A DNA stretch of 64,000 nt, from assembly GCF_001280435.1 (NCBI RefSeq), contig NZ_LBIP01000018.1, forward strand, positions 591,725 to 655,724, read 5' to 3'. Position 1 is the first letter of the stretch; each line of letters begins with the position of its first letter. This document shows, piece by piece, positions 25,992 to 34,552 of this stretch. Both the position numbers and the translations under genes were made by a program. Under the pieces are notes generated by a model that saw only the letters and a program-made list of their open reading frames with translations, had not been told where the DNA came from and did not search any database. This DNA is from Mangrovimonas xylaniphaga. Lineage in GTDB: Bacteria > Bacteroidota > Bacteroidia > Flavobacteriales > Flavobacteriaceae.

Positions 25992-27803
25992 TCAAATGGG
26001 AACGTTAAGAGTTATGCGCGTTCCAGTTTCAGAAGAAGAATTCACGAACAACCGGCCATTAATATATGTAACCCGCTCCCGCATAAAGGTCATCCCCATA
26101 CCTCCGGAGTCCAAATTGGAAGTCTTTACATTTGAAGCATCAAACCCAACCCCATCATCATCCACAGTAATACTTAAAATATGATCGCTATGGGATAGCA
26201 TTACAATAATATGGGTTGAATTGGCATATTTTATAGCATTGTTAATGGCTTCCTGCGTAATTCGATAAATATTGATTTCTACAAGAGCATCCAATCTCTG
26301 GTTAAAATTGGATTTATTAAAAAATTTAATGGTCTTCCCTGTAAACTTTACCAGTTCCGTGACCAATTTGGAAAGTGCCGAGGCAACTCCATAATCCGTT
26401 AGTTCTGGTGGAGTTAAATTGAATGTCGCCACCCTAACTCCTAAAATGATATTTGCCGCAACTTCCTTAAGGTTTTCAATTTTAAGACGTGTTTTTTCAA
26501 CATCCTTTAAATCGATGCTTTCCAAATTAAACTTTAAACCAGTAAGCATTTGCCCAATGCCATCATGGATATCCTTTGCAATACGGTTTTGCTCCTGTTC
26601 TTGATTTTCAATAATCTTGCTGGAGATTAACTTTTGTTGACTCATTTTCTCCTCATATCGTTGTTTAGTCAACATCTCTATTTCCAACTGTGCTTTTTTG
26701 ATCTTAGTAATATCCGACGCAATAATCAACAATTCCTGTTTGTCCTTAGTTGAAACATATGGAATAACAAACATTTCCAACCACAGACTTCCCCCTTCTC
26801 CATTAGATAGCTCTACCTCTCCTTTCCATCCCGTTTTAGAATGCTTTTCCACCAAGGCATCTATGTATTCTTGCTCACTTTTATTGCTTGTAATTAAATT
26901 TGAAAAGGAGGAGGTTTTCTGTTCTTGCGACACCTTAAAAAACTGAGAGAACCGATCTCCCACATGCAGTACGGCACCATCTGAAGCAACTCGAGCAAAC
27001 AACAACGTTTGGTCCATAATTTTATTAAGCGTGCGCAATTCCTTAACAGAACGCTCATTTTCCTCCCTCACAACATGAGCCTCCTGCGCCATCTCAATCG
27101 CATTTTGCTCTGACTCCAATAAGCGATGAATGGTTGCACGAATACCTTTGGCCGTTGGAGCAAACACAAAGAAAAACTCCACCAATAACACCAACAATGT
27201 AAATAACATCAACATAAATTCGAGCCCCCTCAATCTATCTACTTTTGCGCTAGCCTCAACATTATACTGATTTACAATAGCATCCATTTGCCGCAAGTAA
27301 TCAGCTTCTTTACTTTTTACAATCCCTAAGGCATTCCCTAAATTAGCTTGAGAAATTTCACCATGTTCCTTAAGATCTCCGAGAACCGTCTCTGCAGATT
27401 GAAACATTTCCTCATAATAAGGTGCTAATTCCAAATACATCTGCTGCACTTCTATGCTATTCTCCCCTGGCAAACCCAAAACTTCACTTCCATGCAACAA
27501 TGCCTCATGAGACGTCTTCCATAAAACAATTGTTTCTTTTAAATTTTCTGCTATAGAAATCTGTTCAGAATGGGAAGACACTGAAGGCAGTAACAACAAT
27601 TCCTTGGTCAACTTTTGACTGAGCATCCGTTGACGACCGGCCACATTTACAACAGTAGAATCGCTTTGCTGATCCTGAAGAAAATTTCTAACTATAAATT
27701 GGCTAACAAGTACCGAAAAGGCAATAGCACTTAAGGCAATTATATACAAACGACTCAACTTTTTAAAAGTGCTTTCGTCTAAAGAATTGCCTGTTTTTGC
27801 CAT
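25992..27803 (-). CDS. NarX-like sensor histidine kinase with a PilJ-type nitrate-sensing domain
   Basis: A 603-residue inner-membrane kinase (start ATG 27803; a TTG at 27836 would overlap the upstream gene). Helix 1 spans about 16-39. The periplasmic region opens with VVNVAGRQRMLSQKL (about 51-65), which resembles the P-box of NarX/NarQ and PilJ domains that binds nitrate. Helix 2 spans about 195-217, followed by a PAS-like domain (about 264-374). The HisKA_3 dimerisation site has QNRIAKDIHDGIGQ with the phospho-accepting His413, and a C-terminal HATPase region holds DDGVGFD and GMGMTFMRERV. Paired with the response regulator downstream. Nitrate or nitrite as the ligand is inferred from the domain and the context. 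Confidence 0.88.
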   Translation of the reverse strand: MAKTGNSLDESTFKKLSRLYIIALSAIAFSVLVSQFIVRNFLQDQQSDSTVVNVAGRQRMLSQKLTKELLLLPSVSSHSEQISIAENLKETIVLWKTSHEALLHGSEVLGLPGENSIEVQQMYLELAPYYEEMFQSAETVLGDLKEHGEISQANLGNALGIVKSKEADYLRQMDAIVNQYNVEASAKVDRLRGLEFMLMLFTLLVLLVEFFFVFAPTAKGIRATIHRLLESEQNAIEMAQEAHVVREENERSVKELRTLNKIMDQTLLFARVASDGAVLHVGDRFSQFFKVSQEQKTSSFSNLITSNKSEQEYIDALVEKHSKTGWKGEVELSNGEGGSLWLEMFVIPYVSTKDKQELLIIASDITKIKKAQLEIEMLTKQRYEEKMSQQKLISSKIIENQEQEQNRIAKDIHDGIGQMLTGLKFNLESIDLKDVEKTRLKIENLKEVAANIILGVRVATFNLTPPELTDYGVASALSKLVTELVKFTGKTIKFFNKSNFNQRLDALVEINIYRITQEAINNAIKYANSTHIIVMLSHSDHILSITVDDDGVGFDASNVKTSNLDSGGMGMTFMRERVTYINGRLFVNSSSETGTRITLNVPI

Positions 27804-27813
27804 AAAAATCCGT

Positions 27814-28392
27814 TTAAGCCAATGCCTTTTGAACAAGCTCCAAACTTCTTGAAGATAGTTTTAAGTTTAAAGCAGTCTGATGCCCTTGTTCCGACATTTT
27901 ACGCCACGTTTTTTGAAGTATATCTATCAATTTTTCTTCGGAGTGTTTTTCTGAAAATGCATCGAAGTAATATTGAAGAAAGACCAAACACACCACATCT
28001 TCCAAAGTCTGGACTTCCTCATCTTTTTTGAGTCTTTTTTTGAGAATCAAATCCGCTACGCGAGCTACAAACTCATCATTATAACCAACCGATTTAAGAA
28101 TCCCCGAGGTAATTTCAACATGAAAATCTTTTAAAGCATTTCTCCAATTGAAATATCCAACCTTATCCATTGGGTACTCATCCCTAGCAATTTTCCATCT
28201 GCAAATATGCTGTGCCTTAGCTGCAATTTTCAATGCTTCGGAAGCATCTGGACGAAAATCCAACAACTTTTCATACATTCTTTGGGAATACAACAGCTCC
28301 TTAGGATATTCCAGCCCATTAAAGACTTCCAGATTGGGATCTTTTGAATTTTCCTCATCTATTAAAGCCACGGCCTCTTGAAATTGCGTCAT
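27814..28392 (-). CDS. DUF4202 protein of the nitrate assimilation operon
   Basis: A 192-residue soluble protein, all-helical by appearance. It begins MTQFQEAVALIDEENSKDPN and has RMYEKLLDFRPDASEALKIAAKAQHICRW near residues 40-65 and REYP/RDEYPMDKVGYFNWRNALKDFH, matching DUF4202. Conserved histidines (AQHICRW, DFHVEI) give it an HD-domain-like look, but no enzyme activity is known. It sits between nirD and the sensor kinase, 27 bases after nirD and 10 bases before the kinase ATG, which supports a role in nitrate/nitrite metabolism. Confidence 0.8.
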   Translation of the reverse strand: MTQFQEAVALIDEENSKDPNLEVFNGLEYPKELLYSQRMYEKLLDFRPDASEALKIAAKAQHICRWKIARDEYPMDKVGYFNWRNALKDFHVEITSGILKSVGYNDEFVARVADLILKKRLKKDEEVQTLEDVVCLVFLQYYFDAFSEKHSEEKLIDILQKTWRKMSEQGHQTALNLKLSSRSLELVQKALA

Positions 28393-28419
28393 CTGAATTA
28401 GGTTTGGTTACTCTCAAAT

Positions 28420-28800
28420 CTATTCAGAAAATCCGATATAAACAATGTTGTTTTCTATTTTTACAGGATAGGTAACAATAGCATCCAAATCGCCATTCAA
28501 GTTTTTACCACTTTCCAAAGAAAATGTCTTTTTATGCATTGGGCATGCCACTTTAGGAATACCACTCTCATCACCTATCATTCCTCGAGATAAAACCATT
28601 TCCATTTTATGTGGGCATAAATTTTGGCAAGCATACCACTTCCCTTTCCTCTGAAAGTTGAATACAGCCACCTGCTTATCTTTGTATTTTACACAAGCTC
28701 CTCCATTCACAGGAAAATCATCTACTCTGGCCGCTTTAAACCATACCGAAACCTCATTACTAACATTGGTATCATCCTTAAAAAAAAATACTTCTTTCAT
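28420..28800 (-). CDS. nirD: NADH-dependent nitrite reductase small subunit NirD
   Basis: A 126-residue Rieske-fold protein. The [2Fe-2S] ligand pattern is complete: CPHK (about residue 71-74) and CPMHKKTF (about 91-98). It partners NirB in six-electron reduction of nitrite to ammonium in the cytosol. The gene follows nirB with an 18-base gap and precedes the DUF4202 gene, all on the minus strand. Confidence 0.92.
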   Translation of the reverse strand: MKEVFFFKDDTNVSNEVSVWFKAARVDDFPVNGGACVKYKDKQVAVFNFQRKGKWYACQNLCPHKMEMVLSRGMIGDESGIPKVACPMHKKTFSLESGKNLNGDLDAIVTYPVKIENNIVYIGFSE

Positions 28801-28818
28801 GTTTTTTTATATTAAGTT

Positions 28819-31332
28819 TCACCACGGTTGTGGCATTTTTTGTTCTCTCATTGGCACGAAAACAATATTTTCGTCGGTCTCTTCAGAATTCACAAAATGC
28901 TTGAAACGCTTTGTCATTTCTTCACTCTCTATAGCCTGCTTCCACTCACATTGATAAGCCTCCACCAAGCCTTGCATTTCTCGCTCCAATTCATCTCCCA
29001 AGCCTAAACTATCATTGATTACAATGCGTTTTAGCTGTTCAATACCCCCTTCCAATTTTTCCAGCCAGGTTGCAGTACGCATTAAAGGCGCCGCTGTACG
29101 GATGTAATACATTAAAAATCGATCCAAATATTTTAGACATGTGGCATTATCAATTTGTTCTGCCAGCAATACAGCATGCTTAGGTGTTGCTCCACCATTG
29201 CCACAGACATAGAGATTCCAGCCACCTTCAACAGCAATAACTCCAAAATCCTTACCTCTAGCTTCGGCACATTCTCTAATACAGCCTGAAACACCTCCCT
29301 TAATTTTATGCGGAGAACGCAAACCTTTGTAGCGGTTTTCCAATTCTATGGCAAAACTCACACTTTCGTCCATACCATAACGGCACCACGTAGAACCTAC
29401 GCAGCTCTTCACAGTACGAAGCGACTTTCCATAGGCATGACCACTTTCGAATCCAGCATCAATGAGCTCCTTCCAAATGCCAGGCAACTGATGCAATTGA
29501 GCACCAAACAAATCAATTCGTTGGCCCCCTGTTATTTTAGTGTAGAGATTATACTTTTTACCTACAGCTCCTATTACCATTAAACGCTCTGGCGTAATTT
29601 CTCCTCCTGGAATTCTTGGCACAACGGAATAAGTACCATTTCTCTGAATATTAGCCAAAAATCTATCGTTGGAATCTTGGATTACAGCCTCTTTATTAGC
29701 TGTATCGTTATAAAGACTCGCAAAAATAGACGCTACTACAGGTTTACAGATTTCGCAACCGTCACCCCTTCCACAACTGTCAATGGCTTCATCAAAAGTC
29801 TGGATCCCTCTAATTTTTAAAATACTATAAAGCTCTTGACGAGTAAATTCGAAATGTTCACAGATGGAATCTTTAACTTCTTTCCCAAGCTTTTTAAGGG
29901 TTTCATTTACCAAATCAACCACCATAGGCTTACAACCACCACAACCTGTGGTGGCTTTGGTACATCTTACCACCCCTTTCAAATCAATAGCTTGATTTTC
30001 TATTAAAGAATTACAAATGGCTCTTTTAGAAACACTTTCGCAGGAGCATATTTGCGCCGTATCTGGCAAATCCATCACACTTCCAAAAACAGAACCACCT
30101 TCCCCACGAGCCCCTAGAATCAATTCTTCCGCATTCTCCGGCAAAGGCATCCCGTTAAGATACATTTGATGTAAAATATTATAATCTACCACATCGCCAA
30201 CCAAGATACCTCCCAAAAGAGTTTTCCCATCGTGACTGACATTAATTCGCTTGTAAAGTCCTTTTGTTTTGTTTTCAAAAATTATGGACAACCCTTTACT
30301 TGCTGGCATGTAAGGCTCTCCAAAACTGGCTACATCAACTCCAATTAATTTCAATTTGGTCGACATATCGATATCCTCACTCATCACCACTTCTGAATTC
30401 CCCATAATTTGATTAACAGCAACATCAGCCATTTCATAACCAGGGGCCACAAGTCCATAAATCATTTTTTGATACAGAGCCACTTCCCCAATAGCATAGA
30501 TGCTAGGATCTGAAGTTCGCATGGCATGATCTACTTCAATACCACCTCTCACTCCCATCTCCAATCCGCAACATTTTCCGAGCTCATCTCTAGGACGTAT
30601 TCCAGCAGAAACAATCAACATGTCAACTTCCAAAACGTCATCTTCTCCAAAATCCAACCCAGAAATATAATCATCCCCCAAAACTTGATTCGTAGCCTTA
30701 CTTAAATGAATGTGAATCCCCATAGACTCCAATTTAAGTTTCAAGATATTACTGCTGCGTAGATCCAATTGACGTGGCATTAACTTTGAAGCAAACTCAA
30801 CAATGTGAGGCTCCAAGCCCATATCCATTACAGCTTTACCGGCCTCTAAACCTAACAATCCTCCGCCCATAACAGCAGCTTTAGGATGGGGATTCTTTTT
30901 TTTCAATTCCTCTGCATAATCCAACATATCCTCCAAATCCTCAATAGTACGATATACAAATACGCCTTTTTTTTCAACTCCTTTGATAGGAGGCACAAAA
31001 GGCGTAGATCCTGTTGCCAAAACCAAATAATCATAGGAAAACGATTTATGTCTAGCAGTAGTCACCATTTTCAGATCCCTATCTATATCCACAACACGCT
31101 CTCCAACAATCAACTCAACACCATGATCATCATACCAATTCACAGGGGCTAACTCTAAGGCTGGAGCATTTCTACTTTCAAAAAACTCACTCAAATGAAC
31201 CCTGTCATAAGCAGGTCTTGACTCCTCGCCAAATACCACCAATCGATATTTCTCCTTTACCTCTTTAGCTACAAATTTTTCGCAAAACTTATAACCAACC
31301 ATTCCATTTCCAATTACAATGACAGTTTTCAT
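28819..31332 (-). CDS. nirB: NADH-dependent assimilatory nitrite reductase large subunit NirB
   Basis: An 837-residue cytosolic enzyme. In order: an FAD/NAD oxidoreductase part (VIVIGNGMVGYKFCEKF, LATGSTPFVPPI, AAVMGGGLLGLEAGKAV), two BFD-like [2Fe-2S] segments (CSCESVSKRAIC...GCGGCKP and SCGRGDGCEICKP), the nitrite/sulfite reductase half domain, and the siroheme-[4Fe-4S] domain with C-x5-C (SCVGSTWCRYG) and C-x3-C (SGCIRECAE). All ligands are present, so it should be active. It leads the minus-strand run nirB-nirD-DUF4202-kinase-regulator-nitrate reductase. Its promoter overlaps a copy of the nitrate palindrome. Confidence 0.96.
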   Translation of the reverse strand: MKTVIVIGNGMVGYKFCEKFVAKEVKEKYRLVVFGEESRPAYDRVHLSEFFESRNAPALELAPVNWYDDHGVELIVGERVVDIDRDLKMVTTARHKSFSYDYLVLATGSTPFVPPIKGVEKKGVFVYRTIEDLEDMLDYAEELKKKNPHPKAAVMGGGLLGLEAGKAVMDMGLEPHIVEFASKLMPRQLDLRSSNILKLKLESMGIHIHLSKATNQVLGDDYISGLDFGEDDVLEVDMLIVSAGIRPRDELGKCCGLEMGVRGGIEVDHAMRTSDPSIYAIGEVALYQKMIYGLVAPGYEMADVAVNQIMGNSEVVMSEDIDMSTKLKLIGVDVASFGEPYMPASKGLSIIFENKTKGLYKRINVSHDGKTLLGGILVGDVVDYNILHQMYLNGMPLPENAEELILGARGEGGSVFGSVMDLPDTAQICSCESVSKRAICNSLIENQAIDLKGVVRCTKATTGCGGCKPMVVDLVNETLKKLGKEVKDSICEHFEFTRQELYSILKIRGIQTFDEAIDSCGRGDGCEICKPVVASIFASLYNDTANKEAVIQDSNDRFLANIQRNGTYSVVPRIPGGEITPERLMVIGAVGKKYNLYTKITGGQRIDLFGAQLHQLPGIWKELIDAGFESGHAYGKSLRTVKSCVGSTWCRYGMDESVSFAIELENRYKGLRSPHKIKGGVSGCIRECAEARGKDFGVIAVEGGWNLYVCGNGGATPKHAVLLAEQIDNATCLKYLDRFLMYYIRTAAPLMRTATWLEKLEGGIEQLKRIVINDSLGLGDELEREMQGLVEAYQCEWKQAIESEEMTKRFKHFVNSEETDENIVFVPMREQKMPQPW

Positions 31333-31355
31333 AAGTATAAAAATTGAGTTTCAAT

Positions 31356-31391
31356 CAAAATTAAGTATTTATACGTATAAAATTATTTCAA
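31356..31391 (-). promoter_or_regulatory. nirB promoter
   Basis: The minus strand has TTG at 31391-31389, a 25-base spacer and TAATTTTG (31363-31356), a perfect -7 match. The operator copy at 31357-31382 overlaps the -7 element with the same geometry as at the nitrate reductase gene. The start codon is 24 bases downstream. Confidence 0.55.
31357..31382. promoter_or_regulatory. Nitrate operator copy at nirB
   Basis: The left arm AAAATTAAGTAT is identical over 12 bases to the palindrome at the nitrate reductase promoter. The right arm begins ATACGTAT, six of eight core matches. The centre TTATACGTATAA is itself a palindrome. Confidence 0.6.
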
Positions 31392-31701
31392 TACTAAGTT
31401 TTTTTTTGAAATCATACTTATTTTTATAAAATCGTCAAAACATCGGCTCTATATTTAATTATTAATAAAATCAGCATCTTATAATTACAAATACAACAAA
31501 TACAATTCCCTTGAAATTAGAAGAGCAATCATAACAGGACTTTAAACATCCCTTTAAAACAAAAAGTAAACAACTGATAAACAATATCTAAGATTCTAAA
31601 CAACTTATCAATAAACAAATAAGAGCTTGCGAATATCAAATTTTCAACACTCATTTTTTATAAGAAAGCGAATTTAGAGGTTTCTATTTTCAGAAAAACA
31701 A

Positions 31702-31727
31702 AAAAATACGTATTAATACTTATTTTT
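31702..31727. promoter_or_regulatory. Nitrate operator copy upstream of narK
   Basis: AAAAATACGTAT-TA-ATACTTATTTTT matches the nitrate reductase palindrome at 21 of 24 arm positions. It is centred about 62 bases upstream of the expected narK transcription start. Confidence 0.6.
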
Positions 31728-31740
31728 TAAATTAAATTAA

Positions 31741-31771
31741 TTGCGTACAAATACTTAGTTTAATAATTTTA
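31741..31771 (+). promoter_or_regulatory. narK promoter with a second, weaker operator
   Basis: TTG at 31741-31743, a 20-base spacer and TAATTTTA at 31764-31771 (seven of eight matches to TANNTTTG). A partial operator, TTGCGTAC-AA-ATACTTAG (31741-31758), overlaps the -33 element, 35 bases centre to centre from the copy at 31702-31727. Confidence 0.5.
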
Positions 31772-31793
31772 TGACAACTAAAAATTGGAAATC

Positions 31794-33212
31794 ATGAGTA
31801 CTAAATTTACACCAAAAGCAACCCAACTCGCCCTTTTGAACTTTAAAAGCGTTTCCACAAGAACGTTTTGGATGACTTCCATTGCATTCTTTTTATGCTT
31901 TTTTGCATGGTTTGGCATTGTCCCCTTTATGCCCAATGTAGTTAAAGATCTTGGACTTACACCAGACCAAAAATGGAACTCTATTATTCTAGCAGTTTCA
32001 GGAACTGTGTTTGCACGATTACTGATTGGAAAACTTTGTGACAAATATGGACCTAGACTTTGCTACACATGGTTATTGATGCTTGGAGCAATTCCTGTTA
32101 TATTAATAGGACTGGTACAAACCCCACTACAATTCCTAATATGCAGACTGTTTATTGGGTTCATTGGCGCTTCCTTTGTGATTACCCAGGTTCACACCTC
32201 TATTATGTTTGCTCCAAATGTGGTAGGAACAGCCAACGCCACTTCTGCTGGATGGGGAAACCTTGGCGGAGGCGCCAATCGTTTGGGAATGCCTATCATT
32301 GCTGCAGCCGTGATTAGTTTTGGAATTGCCAATGAAGCCAATGCCTGGAGATACTCCATGATTATTGCAGGGGTGATTTGCTTTATTACGGGAATCATTT
32401 ACTACTTCTTCACCCAAGATACTTTAAACGGCAATTACAAAGAACTTAGAGAAAAAGGTGAATTGCCTACAAAAAGCAAAGATCAAACAAGCTTTTTAAA
32501 AGTTCTAAAGGATTACAGAGTTTGGATCCTATTTTTTGTGTATGCAGCATGCTTTGGAATTGAGTTAACCGTGTACGGGACTATGGATGATTATTTACAA
32601 AACACATTTAACCTCCCAAGATTAACTGCAGGAAACATAGTACTCTCCTTTGCCTTAATGAACATTTTTGCCCGTACACTTGGTGGCGTTTTTGGAGACC
32701 GATTTGGGAAACTTAAAGGCTTAAAAGGTCGCGTGTATTTTCTAGCACTTATCTTAGGACTTGAAGGTTTAATGCTTTCTGTATTTTCAAGCATCAATAT
32801 TCTATCTGTTGCCATAGTATTCCTAATAGCTTTTAGTCTTACAGTTCAAATGGCCGAAGGTGCAACATTTTCGGTGGTTCCTTTCATCAACAAAAAAGCA
32901 ATTGGGGCCGTTTCAGGAATTGTAGGTGCGGGAGGTAATGTAGGTGCATTTTTGGCTGCCTTATTATTAAAATCAAAATCAGCAGTAGCAGAGAAAGCAG
33001 CCATTGCAGCCAATGAAGGGGCCACACAAGACATCATTGAAGCAGCTCAAGCAGCAGCATCTTCCCAAGCTGTATCCAATGGCTTTTTGATAATAGGAAT
33101 TTGTATCATCGTGGCATCAATTTCAGCATTGGCAATCAAGTTTTCAACTAAAGATGAGAGGAAAGTAGCCAAGGAAATGGAATTATCCTTACAATTAAAC
33201 ACAAATAACTAA
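31794..33212 (+). CDS. narK: Nitrate/nitrite transporter, NNP family (NarK/NasA type MFS)
   Basis: A 472-residue inner-membrane carrier with about 12 helices. The family signature GWGNLGGGANRLGMP is present near residues 148-162 and the second nitrate signature-like region GIVGAGGNVGAFLAALLL near residue 378. FARLLIGKLCDKYGPR is the usual MFS loop 2-3 motif. The first helix region reads FWMTSIAFFLCFFAWFGIVPFMP, as in bacterial NNP transporters. The ATG at 31794 is preferred over an upstream TTG at 31785. It is divergent from nirB and followed by a porin gene, so it supplies nitrate to the cytosolic enzymes. Confidence 0.93.
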   Translation: MSTKFTPKATQLALLNFKSVSTRTFWMTSIAFFLCFFAWFGIVPFMPNVVKDLGLTPDQKWNSIILAVSGTVFARLLIGKLCDKYGPRLCYTWLLMLGAIPVILIGLVQTPLQFLICRLFIGFIGASFVITQVHTSIMFAPNVVGTANATSAGWGNLGGGANRLGMPIIAAAVISFGIANEANAWRYSMIIAGVICFITGIIYYFFTQDTLNGNYKELREKGELPTKSKDQTSFLKVLKDYRVWILFFVYAACFGIELTVYGTMDDYLQNTFNLPRLTAGNIVLSFALMNIFARTLGGVFGDRFGKLKGLKGRVYFLALILGLEGLMLSVFSSINILSVAIVFLIAFSLTVQMAEGATFSVVPFINKKAIGAVSGIVGAGGNVGAFLAALLLKSKSAVAEKAAIAANEGATQDIIEAAQAAASSQAVSNGFLIIGICIIVASISALAIKFSTKDERKVAKEMELSLQLNTNN

Positions 33213-33261
33213 CACAAAACCACTATTTTAGATAATATTTTAACCTTAAAGTGAACCACCC

Positions 33262-34539
33262 ATGACTAGAAACTATCTATTTTTAGCTTTAGCACTTACA
33301 CTTATATCGAATTGCTACTCCCAATTTACAATGGACGGAGAGTTTAGACCAAGAAGCGAATACCGTCATGGTTTCGGCCAAGTTATAGCCGATTCCTTAG
33401 AACCTGGATATGGTATTTCAACTAGATTAAGATTAAATCTAGGTTACAAAATGAAGTCTTTTAATTTCTATATGAGTCTGCAAGATGTATTTGTTTGGGG
33501 GGAAAATCGCCAATTAAAACCTGAGGATAGCAATAATAGTTTTTCTGTATTTGAAGCATGGGCCGATGTCAAGCTATCGGATCATGTTACCACAAAGATA
33601 GGCCGTCAAGTGTTGGCTTATGACGATGAACGCATTTTAGGTGGTGTTGGCTGGGCGCAGCAAGCAAGAAACCATGATGCCCTTTTATTCAAATACAAAA
33701 ACAAGCATAGTTTTTCAGCTGACGTTGGTTTCGCTTTCAATCAGGATTACACAAATGCAGGAGGCTTTGCAAATTCAGGCAATGCCTATAATACTACAGG
33801 TTTCTTCTCTTACAAAACCATGCAGTACCTTTATTTGAAAAATGTTTGGGATAACTTTAGTGGAAGCTTCTTATTCCTCAATAATGGCTTTCAAAATTTC
33901 AAGGAAGATGGAAGCACCCAGGACGGCATCAGCAACCTTAGAACCATTGGAACCCATTTGGGCTACAAAAATTCTTGGCTGGACCTGCAATCCAACATAT
34001 TCTTTCAGAATGGAAAGAGACAGGGAGAAATTAATGTGAAAGGTGCTTATTTGGCAGGATTGGAAGTAAAGTTTAAAGCCTCTAAAAGCATATCCGTAGG
34101 TGCAGGAACTGAATTTATCAGCGGTAATGATGAAGGTCCTGGCAAAACCGGAGCCTTCTTCCCGCTGTATGGCACCAACCATAAATTCAACGGTTTAATG
34201 GATTACTTCTATGTTGGCAACCATGCTAATTCCGTGGGACTTATTGATGTTCATGCAGGTGCCCTCTTCAACTTCAAGAAAAGTTCAAGCTTGGAAATAA
34301 AAGGACTCTATTTTTCAGGGGAAACGGAACTTCCTAGCGGCGATAAATCCTTAGGAACAGAACTTGACTTGGTATATTCCAAATCTTTTGACGGCTATGC
34401 CATAAAAGCAGGGTACTCACAAATGTTTTGCAGCGATGGAATGTACGAACTTAAAGGTGTATCCAAAAACTCTGCTTCCGATTGGCAAAACTGGGCATGG
34501 GTAATGCTAGTAATAAAACCTAAATTTATAAAAGGATAA
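33262..34539 (+). CDS. Alginate-export-type outer-membrane porin, probable nitrate-uptake porin
   Basis: A 425-residue protein with a signal peptide (cleaved near NCYSQ, residue 20-21) and the alginate_exp barrel pattern: MDGEFRPRSEYRHGFGQ, RLRLNLGYKMKSFNFYMSLQDVFVWGE, KIGRQVLAYDDERILGG and WAQQARNHDALLF are the conserved strand blocks. It ends in a short basic tail. It is 49 bases downstream of narK on the same strand and most likely cotranscribed. In this position it probably lets nitrate or nitrite cross the outer membrane, rather than alginate. That role is inference from context. Confidence 0.8.
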   Translation: MTRNYLFLALALTLISNCYSQFTMDGEFRPRSEYRHGFGQVIADSLEPGYGISTRLRLNLGYKMKSFNFYMSLQDVFVWGENRQLKPEDSNNSFSVFEAWADVKLSDHVTTKIGRQVLAYDDERILGGVGWAQQARNHDALLFKYKNKHSFSADVGFAFNQDYTNAGGFANSGNAYNTTGFFSYKTMQYLYLKNVWDNFSGSFLFLNNGFQNFKEDGSTQDGISNLRTIGTHLGYKNSWLDLQSNIFFQNGKRQGEINVKGAYLAGLEVKFKASKSISVGAGTEFISGNDEGPGKTGAFFPLYGTNHKFNGLMDYFYVGNHANSVGLIDVHAGALFNFKKSSSLEIKGLYFSGETELPSGDKSLGTELDLVYSKSFDGYAIKAGYSQMFCSDGMYELKGVSKNSASDWQNWAWVMLVIKPKFIKG

Positions 34540-34552
34540 ACTAGGTTTAGCC

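Larger units (their letters stand above)
31333..31793. other. Divergent regulatory region between nirB and narK
   Basis: A 461-base AT-rich gap without a gene. It holds the nirB promoter (31356-31391), the narK promoter (31741-31771) and three operator-like palindromes near its two ends. The middle (about 31400-31700) shows no ORF, tRNA or hairpin worth calling, only a loose direct repeat of AACAACT-type sequence near 31569 and 31599. Confidence 0.7.

Noticed and set aside
31771..31797. Eight-codon upstream frame (MTTKNWKS) whose stop overlaps the narK ATG
   Set aside because: It begins inside the -7 element of the likely narK promoter, so it would probably not be transcribed; treated as chance.
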